From: Halobacteriales archaeon
Lineage (GTDB): Archaea > Halobacteriota > Halobacteria > Halobacteriales > Hikarchaeaceae
Assembly: GCA_029941175.1 (NCBI GenBank)
Contig: JAPYRM010000046.1
Location: forward strand, 1 to 6,815
Length of the DNA: 6,815 nucleotides
Reading direction: 5' to 3'
Position 1 is the first letter of the stretch, and each line of letters starts with the position of its first letter. Shown here one piece after another: positions 1 through 6,026 of the stretch. Under the pieces are notes generated by a model. The model searched no databases and had not been told where the DNA came from. It saw nothing but the letters and a program-made list of their open reading frames with translations. A program made the translations under genes and the position numbers.

Positions 1-7
1 TTTCCAT

Positions 8-1255
8 ATGATGGAATCCCCCCGGACCATCTGGTCTTCTCCCAATCAACCCTTCTCTATTTCATTCGGATCTGCAATCACACTATCTGCTTTGGGAGAT
101 GACAGATTTGAACAAATAATGAATGATGCCATCCTTTCACTATCTAACACCGACATCGACACTATTGGCAGCAAAATATTTCCTCTAAAGTTTTTCGGCG
201 GATTTTCGTTTGATGCACGCCACAAAGAATCTCCACCTTGGTCTGGATTTCCATCTGCCCTCTTCGTCTTACCCCGGGTCCAACTCATTCAGTCTAAGAA
301 CGGATTTGAATTAATCCTGAATGAGTATGGGAATGGTATCGATCCCATTCAAGTCGAACTCAATCTTTTATCTTTAAAATCTAAACTAGAATCAACACCG
401 GTTTCTTCTTACTCCCTCCTTCCCTCTCGATTAACCAAACTAACTCCTTCCGTTTCCCGCAATCTTTGGACCTCTCAATTAACTGACGTTTTGAGCATAA
501 TAGAAAATAAATCTCTAGATAAAATTGTCCTTGCCCAGTCTCTCAAAGCAACCCTAAAGCATCCCCTATCCCCTCTCAACACCTTCTATACTTTACGTGA
601 TCAAAACCCAGGATGTTATCATTTTCTTTTTGAACCATTAGATGGAAACACAATGTTTGGGGCCACACCAGAGCTCTTAGTTTCACTAGACGGAAACACG
701 ATTCAAACGGAAATTTTGGCAGGGTCTATCGCAAGAGGGGATTCAGAACTCACCGATGTAACCTTGGCAAAAGAACTATTAGCGAGTTCTAAAAACCAAC
801 ACGAACATTCGTTAGTTCTCGATACTCTAAACTCGAAAATGAGCTCTTTCGCTACTGACATTGAGACCACACCACAAAAAATCAAAAAATTAGAAACAGT
901 TCAACACATCTGGACTACCATGAAAGCCAAACTAGATGCAAATGAACATATCTTGTCTATCGCAAACGCATTCCATCCCACTCCTGCTATTAGCGGTATT
1001 CCTTCAAACATGGCCCAAGATATCATTCGTTCCATGGAACCATTCAATCGTGGTTGGTATGGCGGCCCGTTCGGTTGGTTCGATCACGATGGGAATGGTG
1101 AATTTGCCGTTTCCATTCGATCTGCTGTCGCACATAAAAATGAGGTTATGCTATACGCAGGCGCCGGAATCGTATCCAACTCCGATCCTCAAGAAGAGTG
1201 GGACGAGATCCAATTGAAATTCCAACCCATTCTCAATTCCCTTACCCTCTCATGA
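8..1255 (+). CDS. menF: Isochorismate synthase MenF (N-terminus possibly cut by window edge)
   Basis: Converts chorismate to isochorismate, the first committed step of menaquinone synthesis, in the cytoplasm with Mg2+. Numbered from the first in-window ATG (415 residues), the chorismate-binding fold spans about 150-412. Visible landmarks are KIVLAQ with Lys172, GATPELL with Glu222, LAGSIARG (237-244), NQHEH with Glu266, HPTPAISG (323-330), RGWYGGPFGW (348-357), GEFAVSIRSA and YAGAGIV (383-389), then the DPQEEWDEIQLK end. The Lys172-Glu222 spacing of 50 and Glu222-Glu266 spacing of 44 match the base, acid and first metal glutamate of E. coli EntC (K147, E197, E241). The frame is open back to base 2, and relatives usually carry some 20-40 residues before the RTIWSSP-like strand, so the real start may lie upstream. 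The stop overlaps menD. EntC-type siderophore or salicylate roles are possible for the family, but the men neighbours decide for menaquinone. Confidence 0.95.
   Translation: MMESPRTIWSSPNQPFSISFGSAITLSALGDDRFEQIMNDAILSLSNTDIDTIGSKIFPLKFFGGFSFDARHKESPPWSGFPSALFVLPRVQLIQSKNGFELILNEYGNGIDPIQVELNLLSLKSKLESTPVSSYSLLPSRLTKLTPSVSRNLWTSQLTDVLSIIENKSLDKIVLAQSLKATLKHPLSPLNTFYTLRDQNPGCYHFLFEPLDGNTMFGATPELLVSLDGNTIQTEILAGSIARGDSELTDVTLAKELLASSKNQHEHSLVLDTLNSKMSSFATDIETTPQKIKKLETVQHIWTTMKAKLDANEHILSIANAFHPTPAISGIPSNMAQDIIRSMEPFNRGWYGGPFGWFDHDGNGEFAVSIRSAVAHKNEVMLYAGAGIVSNSDPQEEWDEIQLKFQPILNSLTLS
1252..1255 (+). other. ATGA stop/start overlap of menF and menD
   Basis: The ATG of menD (1252-1254) shares bases with the TGA of menF (1253-1255). 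The 20 bases before it are pyrimidine-rich (ttcccttaccctctc) with no GGAGG-like match, so initiation probably relies on re-use of ribosomes ending menF. The overlap supports co-transcription of the two genes. Confidence 0.85.
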
Positions 1256-3000
1256 TTTCACACAGTGTAAACACTCTGTGGGGTGCAGTAATCGTAGAGG
1301 AACTACTTCGGGCAGGAATTAAACACGCTTGCATAACTCCGGGAGGAAGATCTGCCCCCCTATCCTTCGCCATGCTAACCAATCCCGAGTTCACAACCTA
1401 CGTCCATCTAGACGAACGGTCAGCTGGATTTTTTGCACTTGGGAGGGCAAAAAGAACAGGATTGCCCACTCCCATTGTTTGTACATCTGGAACTGCCGCT
1501 GCCAATCTTCATCCTTCTGTGATAGAGGCGGATCTCTCTCGCACCCCTATGTTATTATTCACCGCAGATCGTCCCTCAGATCTTCTTTATAGCGGATCAA
1601 ACCAAACTATTTTTCAGGATAATATTTTTTCAAAATCAACACGTTGGAACCGTACCCTTCCCGAACCCGAACTCAACGAGCGCAAATTCCGATCTCTCCG
1701 CTCCGCTATTGCTAGATCCTTATCTGAATGCAATGGCATGTCTCCTGGTCCTGTGCATCTCAACATCCCATTTAGAAAACCTCTCGGGCCGCTTGATTCA
1801 CCCGACGAATCAGTTGTAGATTTCATAAAAAATAATCCTCTTGCAACCAAAGGTAGGGTTGGTCCTTATACTAAAATCACACCCGGAATTTCTACCATTT
1901 CTGATCAAGATCTAGTAAGAATTTCTAATATATTTTCCGAATCCAAAAATGGTTTAATCATAGCTGGTCCTTCTAATCCCCATTCCGTTTCTTCAGACGC
2001 CCTTTCTACTCTGTCAAAATCTCTTAGCTTTCCCATTTTGGCAGATCCTCTATCTGGACTTCGTTTCGGCAAACATGTTGACTCGTCGCTCATATGTGGG
2101 GGCTATGATTCCTATCTGAATCCAATCACCACTGAAAATTGGCCCAATCCAGACGTAGTCATTCGATTCGGTGCAGCCCCGACCTCTATCTCCCTTCAAA
2201 ACTATCTACTTAGGACCGAATCATACGAATTGTTGATAGATCCCGCGGGCCAAGCACGCGATCCTTCCTTTTCATCTTCAGAACTCGTTTCATGCGACCC
2301 AACTTGGTTCGCACATTCTATATCTGACAGATTGTCTCTAGAGCCCGGCGATTTATTCAATCATTTCTCTACCGCTGAGTCTAATTATTGGAACTTAATC
2401 GATTCCAAGAGTTTCTTCTTTGAAGGATTAATTGCTTCTTCCATTTTAGATATCTCTTCCGACAATTCAACAATTATCATATCAAATAGCATGCCCATCA
2501 GGGATATCGACCGTTTCGGAAAACCCTCTTCTAAACAACTTACTCTAATCGGAAACCGCGGGGCAAGTGGGATTGATGGAGTAATAAGCACCGCCCTCGG
2601 GGCAGCTAGCTCTACAGGCGATCAAGCGATTTTATTAATAGGTGACATAGCCTACTTACACGATTTATCTGGATTGTTGGCTCTCAATAAATTTAATCTT
2701 AAATTAATCATTATTGAAATCAACAACAATGGAGGTGGTATATTTTACAGATTACCCATCTCTAAGTATGATCCGCCATTTACTGCAGGATTCCGAACCC
2801 CTCACAATCTAGATTTGTCCCATTCTTCAGATTTGTATGGATTTGATTTCACCCGCGTGTCTACTATAGCGGATTTTAACCTTGCGTATAAATCTGCTAT
2901 TGATAAAAACGAATCTTGCGTCATTGAAGTTATCAGCGATCCTCTGTCTAATCAATCAATCCGTGAAAACTTACAGAACCTCGTCATCCAAAACATTTAA
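1252..3000 (+). CDS. menD: SEPHCHC synthase MenD (thiamine-diphosphate enzyme)
   Basis: Makes 2-succinyl-5-enolpyruvyl-6-hydroxy-3-cyclohexene-1-carboxylate from isochorismate and 2-oxoglutarate, releasing CO2; needs ThDP and Mg2+. I chose the ATG inside the menF stop (582 residues) because it begins with the family N-terminus (NTLWGAVIVEELLRAGI) and gives exactly the E. coli numbering for Arg33, Glu55 (activates ThDP), Arg107 and Gln118. An upstream ATG at 1198 would add 18 residues read from menF sequence. The C-terminal ThDP domain has NSMPIRDID (Ser413, Arg417), NRGASGIDG (Arg436), GDIAYLHDLSGL (Asp465, metal) and NNNGGGIF (Asn492, Ile497, Phe498), all at a constant +23 offset from E. coli. 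Two substrate-pocket positions differ: the usual SPGSRS is TPGGRS (Gly32 for Ser32), and the K292/R293 pair is Ile313/Ser314. No Shine-Dalgarno is seen upstream, so translation is probably coupled to menF. Confidence 0.96.
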   Translation: MISHSVNTLWGAVIVEELLRAGIKHACITPGGRSAPLSFAMLTNPEFTTYVHLDERSAGFFALGRAKRTGLPTPIVCTSGTAAANLHPSVIEADLSRTPMLLFTADRPSDLLYSGSNQTIFQDNIFSKSTRWNRTLPEPELNERKFRSLRSAIARSLSECNGMSPGPVHLNIPFRKPLGPLDSPDESVVDFIKNNPLATKGRVGPYTKITPGISTISDQDLVRISNIFSESKNGLIIAGPSNPHSVSSDALSTLSKSLSFPILADPLSGLRFGKHVDSSLICGGYDSYLNPITTENWPNPDVVIRFGAAPTSISLQNYLLRTESYELLIDPAGQARDPSFSSSELVSCDPTWFAHSISDRLSLEPGDLFNHFSTAESNYWNLIDSKSFFFEGLIASSILDISSDNSTIIISNSMPIRDIDRFGKPSSKQLTLIGNRGASGIDGVISTALGAASSTGDQAILLIGDIAYLHDLSGLLALNKFNLKLIIIEINNNGGGIFYRLPISKYDPPFTAGFRTPHNLDLSHSSDLYGFDFTRVSTIADFNLAYKSAIDKNESCVIEVISDPLSNQSIRENLQNLVIQNI

Positions 3001-3060
3001 CCAGTAATCCAAAAAAACAAACCCCCCTCTTTTTCGATTCTCCCGACTAACTACTCTTAT
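3001..3060 (+). other. menD-menB spacer, 60 bases
   Basis: Non-coding spacer with an A-rich tract (ccaaaaaaacaaac, 3009-3022), then C6 and a T5 run (ctttttc, around 3030), then a pyrimidine-rich stretch up to the menB ATG. There is no Shine-Dalgarno and no convincing hairpin. In bacterial men operons menH often occupies this junction; there is no room for it here. An internal promoter or a weak T-tract terminator could be present, but neither is clear. Confidence 0.5.
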
Positions 3061-3936
3061 ATGACCTCTTCTATTATGGACGAGACTAAATGGGTTTCAC
3101 TAGATATCGCAAAATTTGAAGATATAACTTACCATAAAGAAAAAGGCGGAAATTCCGTCCGAATAGCATTCAATAGACCCGAAGTTCGAAATGCTTTTCG
3201 ACCAAAAACGATCGACGAACTGTATGTTGCACTAGATCATGCTAGAATGCAAACAGATGTCGCCTGTATAATTTTGACAGGGAACGGACCCTCTTCTAAA
3301 GACGGGGGATGGTCTTTTTGTTCAGGAGGGGATCAAAATTATAGGGGTAAAGCTGGATACGAATATGAAAACAAGTCTTCTACTGGACGCTTGCATATAC
3401 TCGAAGTCCAAAGATTAATCCGATTTATGCCAAAACCTGTTATCGCAGTTGTACCCGGGTGGGCGGTTGGAGGTGGACACAGTTTGCACGTTGTTTGCGA
3501 TTTGACTATAGCGAGCAAAGAACACGCAAAATTCCTTCAAACAGATGCCGATGTAGCGAGTTTTGATGGTGGATTTGGATCTGCATATCTATCAAAACAA
3601 ATTGGTCAAAAAAAGGCCAGAGAAGTATTTTTTATAGGTAAAACCTACACGGCCAAAGAGGCAAAAGAAATGGGCATGGTCAACAAAGTAGTTCCTCATA
3701 CAGAATTAGAATCTACAGCTCTAGATTGGGCTCATGAAATTAGTTCTAAATCCCCAACAGCCATTCGAATGCTCAAATATGCGCTCAACTTAGCCGACGA
3801 TGGCTTAGTAGGCCAGCAATTATTTGCTGGAGAGGCAACTAGACTCGCATATAGGACCGAAGAGGCAAAAGAAGGCCGAGACGCATTCCTTTCCAAACGA
3901 AAACCAGACTTTTCAGAAAGTCCTTGGTATTTTTAG
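3061..3936 (+). CDS. menB: 1,4-dihydroxy-2-naphthoyl-CoA synthase MenB (crotonase family)
   Basis: Ring-closing enzyme that converts o-succinylbenzoyl-CoA into DHNA-CoA by an intramolecular Claisen (Dieckmann) condensation in the cytoplasm. The 291 residues are full length for the family. Crotonase landmarks run in order: NRPEVRNAFRP (38-48), WSFCSGGDQ (84-92, oxyanion hole), PGWAVGGGHSLH (132-143, second oxyanion glycine region), FLQTDADVASFDGG (158-171, catalytic Ser167 and Asp169), then LVGQQLFAGEATRLAYRTEEAKEGRDAF near the C-terminus. Asp162 stands where E. coli has the bicarbonate-binding Gly156, so this is the bicarbonate-independent type with a side-chain carboxylate, as in Mycobacterium. 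The family form VGSFDGG reads VASFDGG here. From memory the protein is closest in wording to haloarchaeal MenB, but without their acidic surface. The first ATG is used; an internal Met at codon 6 is the only near alternative. No Shine-Dalgarno precedes it. Confidence 0.97.
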   Translation: MTSSIMDETKWVSLDIAKFEDITYHKEKGGNSVRIAFNRPEVRNAFRPKTIDELYVALDHARMQTDVACIILTGNGPSSKDGGWSFCSGGDQNYRGKAGYEYENKSSTGRLHILEVQRLIRFMPKPVIAVVPGWAVGGGHSLHVVCDLTIASKEHAKFLQTDADVASFDGGFGSAYLSKQIGQKKAREVFFIGKTYTAKEAKEMGMVNKVVPHTELESTALDWAHEISSKSPTAIRMLKYALNLADDGLVGQQLFAGEATRLAYRTEEAKEGRDAFLSKRKPDFSESPWYF

Positions 3937-4000
3937 CTCCTTACCCTCTATTCTCACTTCGTAACTATTTTTTCTTCTCCTGTATTCAATTCAAATTGTT
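3937..4000 (+). other. menB-menA spacer, 64 bases
   Basis: Non-coding and strongly pyrimidine-rich, with a T6 run (attttttcttctcc, about 3967-3980) followed by tgtattcaattcaaattgtt directly before the menA ATG. I see no Shine-Dalgarno and no good hairpin. The T-run could act as an archaeal-type oligo(T) terminator or simply be part of an untranslated leader. Confidence 0.45.
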
Positions 4001-4939
4001 ATGGAATATGTCAAAGATTTCTTTACCAATCCCTGGACAATTGCTATCCGTTTACATACCCTTCCTGCTATCGTCGCACCTATTTTTTTGGGAACGTGCA
4101 TCGCACTTCACGATGGCATTTTTCACCCCGTTTCGGTATTTGCAATCTTAGTATGTGCCCTTCTAATTCAAATTGGAACAAATTTGGCAAATGATTACTA
4201 TGACGCTATGAATTCTGTTGATACTCCTGATAGGACCGGATTCATTCGGGCAACGGCTTCTGGACTTATCTCTCCACCTCATATGAAGCGGGCTTGGATA
4301 TTTGTTTTTAGTCTTGCAATATTACTAGGCTTTTATCCCCTGTACCTTGGTGGATTTCCTATCCTTTTAATAGGTTTACTTAGCATCGTCGCTGGGATCC
4401 TTTACACAGGAGGTCCCTATCCTTTTGGTTATCATGGCCTTGGAGATCTATTCGTATTCATTTTCTTTGGTATCGTCGCAGTTACCGGGACTTATTACAT
4501 CCAAGCCGTAGCTACGCTTTCATATTTCCCACTATGGTTCCCTCCTAATACAATCACTATGCTGTCTATTATAGCCAGTATTTCTATGGCTTCTCTAACC
4601 ACCTCCATACTAGTTGTAAATAATATACGAGATATGGAAACTGATAAAAAAGCCGGGAAACTCACTCTTTCTATTTACCTTGGAAAATTCTGGAGTAAAA
4701 TGGAGTACTTATTCCTCATATTGTTAGGATTTTCTCCCCCTATTTATTTCTATATATTTCTTAATTTCTCTCCAACAATATTACTTCCTTTACTTATATC
4801 TCCGTATGCAATTTTATTGATACACCTAGTCTTTTCAAATCCCACTTCTCACTCCTTCAATTATATTTTAAAACATACGACTTTCCTAACACTATTTTTC
4901 TCTGTTCTATTTGGAATTGGAATTTTTAACCCATTTTGA
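4001..4939 (+). CDS. menA: 1,4-dihydroxy-2-naphthoate polyprenyltransferase MenA (UbiA family)
   Basis: Integral-membrane enzyme that attaches a polyprenyl chain to DHNA with loss of CO2, giving demethylmenaquinone. The 312-residue length is normal. By eye there are about nine hydrophobic segments (roughly 12-34, 42-60, 99-115, 117-135, 149-170, 184-206, 236-255, 259-279, 292-310). The first prenyl-diphosphate/Mg motif is NLANDYYDAMNSVDTPDR (Asn64, Asp65, Asp68, Asp74). The second is NNIRDMETDKKAGK (Asn207, Arg210, Asp211, Asp215). TGGPYPFGYHGLGDLFVF and FFGIVAVTGTYY, between the motifs, are MenA-specific rather than general UbiA signatures. The ATG at 4001 places the first helix at the expected distance. 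An overlapping frame beginning at 3924 is a shadow. No ribosome site is seen upstream. The chain length of the quinone cannot be read from the sequence. Confidence 0.96.
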   Translation: MEYVKDFFTNPWTIAIRLHTLPAIVAPIFLGTCIALHDGIFHPVSVFAILVCALLIQIGTNLANDYYDAMNSVDTPDRTGFIRATASGLISPPHMKRAWIFVFSLAILLGFYPLYLGGFPILLIGLLSIVAGILYTGGPYPFGYHGLGDLFVFIFFGIVAVTGTYYIQAVATLSYFPLWFPPNTITMLSIIASISMASLTTSILVVNNIRDMETDKKAGKLTLSIYLGKFWSKMEYLFLILLGFSPPIYFYIFLNFSPTILLPLLISPYAILLIHLVFSNPTSHSFNYILKHTTFLTLFFSVLFGIGIFNPF

Positions 4940-4953
4940 CCCCCCGACAATCC

Positions 4954-4967
4954 CGAAAAAATTAATT
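4954..4967 (+). promoter_or_regulatory. Possible archaeal BRE/TATA-like element before menC
   Basis: In the 52-base menA-menC spacer, cgaaaa (4954-4959) is followed by aaattaatt (4959-4967), an AT box centred about 29 bases before the menC ATG. If the organism is archaeal, that spacing would suit a promoter giving a leaderless or nearly leaderless menC transcript. The match is short and the region AT-rich, so chance is a real alternative. Confidence 0.25.
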
Positions 4968-4991
4968 CAATAGAGAACATCTATTATCATA

Positions 4992-6026
4992 ATGATCTCG
5001 CTTCGTGAATTTTCTCTAACTCTTAATAAACCTTTTTCTACCTCTTTTGGTACCCTTACTTCTAGGACTGGTTTTCTCCTTAAACTATCAAATTCCGAAG
5101 TTGGCATTGGGGAATCTACTCCTCTCCATGGTTGGACCGAATCTTTGACTTCTTGTAGGGATGCATTAATTTCTGCAAAAAAAGATACACTACTCGGATC
5201 TCCCCCCGAAACCATACTAGAGTCTCTAGCAAATGCCCCCTCCGCACGACATGGATTTTCTCTTTCCATACTCGACGACCTTTCCCACTCTAAAGGGATC
5301 CCTTTGTACCAATACCTAGGTGCAGACCATGTAAATTCTATTCCGGTTAATATTCCCATTGGGGATTCTTCGCTCACTTCTACTGTAAATCAGTGCATGG
5401 CTGCAATCAATTCCGGGGCAAAATCCCTGAAAATAAAAATTGGAAAAAGACCCCTAAAAGAAGATTTAAAACGATTATCTGCTGTCCGAATTGCTGTTGG
5501 GCCTGACATAGAACTTCGGGCGGATGTAAATGGGGCATGGTCACTTAGACAAGCACAAAAAGCAATTACAAAATTAGAACAAATAGATCTGGACTATCTA
5601 GAACAACCATTGTCCATGCACGATCTAGAAGGTCATGCAACTCTTCGAAATAGTTCTATTAACATAGCTTTGGACGAATCTTTGATTTCGAATAGTCTGG
5701 CAGATATACACAAAACGGGAGCTGCGGATTTTATCATACTAAAACCAATGGTATTGGGCGGGATCGACCATTCCTATGCCCTTGCAAAAGAGGCCAGATC
5801 TTTAAACATAGAACCTATAATCACCACTACTATCGATACAGTTGTTGCCCGAACTGCTGCAATTCATCTAGCCGCCAGCTTGGCCCCAATAAAAGCTTGT
5901 GGCCTTGCAACTGCACACCTACTGAAAAGTGACATTTCTGCCGACCCTTCTACTTTGAAAGGGGGCAATCTGACAGTTCCCCAATCCCCTGGGAATGGCG
6001 TTTTTGTAGATTGGAGTTCTGTATGA
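4992..6026 (+). CDS. menC: o-Succinylbenzoate synthase MenC (enolase superfamily)
   Basis: Dehydrates SHCHC to o-succinylbenzoate with Mg2+ in the cytoplasm. The 344 residues form an N-terminal capping region (about 1-112) and a TIM-barrel domain (about 115-330). Catalytic residues are visible in the expected order: KIK with Lys147 and Lys149, RADVNGAW with Asp178, DYLEQPL with Glu204, ALDES with Asp228, and IILKPMVLGG with Lys251. Asp178, Glu204 and Asp228 are the three metal ligands and the lysines are the acid/base pair. Spacings are within a few residues of those of E. coli MenC (K133, D161, E190, D213, K235). Enolase relatives such as N-acylamino-acid racemases or dipeptide epimerases look similar, but the men context makes the menaquinone role by far the most likely. 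The ATG follows a 52-base spacer without a good Shine-Dalgarno. The stop overlaps menE. Confidence 0.95.
   Translation: MISLREFSLTLNKPFSTSFGTLTSRTGFLLKLSNSEVGIGESTPLHGWTESLTSCRDALISAKKDTLLGSPPETILESLANAPSARHGFSLSILDDLSHSKGIPLYQYLGADHVNSIPVNIPIGDSSLTSTVNQCMAAINSGAKSLKIKIGKRPLKEDLKRLSAVRIAVGPDIELRADVNGAWSLRQAQKAITKLEQIDLDYLEQPLSMHDLEGHATLRNSSINIALDESLISNSLADIHKTGAADFIILKPMVLGGIDHSYALAKEARSLNIEPIITTTIDTVVARTAAIHLAASLAPIKACGLATAHLLKSDISADPSTLKGGNLTVPQSPGNGVFVDWSSV
6013..6016 (+). promoter_or_regulatory. Candidate ribosome-binding site for menE inside menC
   Basis: GGAG within the last codons of menC lies six bases before the menE ATG at 6023. It is the only start in the window with a believable Shine-Dalgarno at normal spacing. 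It overlaps Trp-Ser codons of menC, so coincidence is possible. Confidence 0.4.
6023..6026 (+). other. ATGA stop/start overlap of menC and menE
   Basis: The menE ATG (6023-6025) overlaps the menC TGA (6024-6026), repeating the arrangement at menF/menD and supporting translational coupling. Confidence 0.85.

Noticed and set aside
936..1217. 93-codon + strand frame inside menF
   Set aside because: It is out of frame with the conserved MenF motifs it overlaps and has no recognisable family features.
1198..1251. Longer menD start at 1198 adding 18 residues
   Set aside because: The extra residues are menF coding sequence in another frame and do not resemble any MenD N-terminus. The ATG at 1252 gives exact E. 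coli numbering of active-site residues.
3018..3036. C6 followed by T5 as a terminator after menD
   Set aside because: No stem-loop precedes the T-run, and the same-direction gene menB follows at once. Kept only as a remark on the spacer.
3924..4151. 75-codon + strand frame bridging menB and menA
   Set aside because: It overlaps the end of menB and the start of menA in another frame. Its hydrophobic look comes from the shifted reading of the menA membrane segment and T-rich spacer.
4967..5377. 136-codon open frame on the minus strand opposite menC
   Set aside because: It lies antisense to a clear MenC and shows no domain-like pattern; it follows from the codon bias of the + strand.
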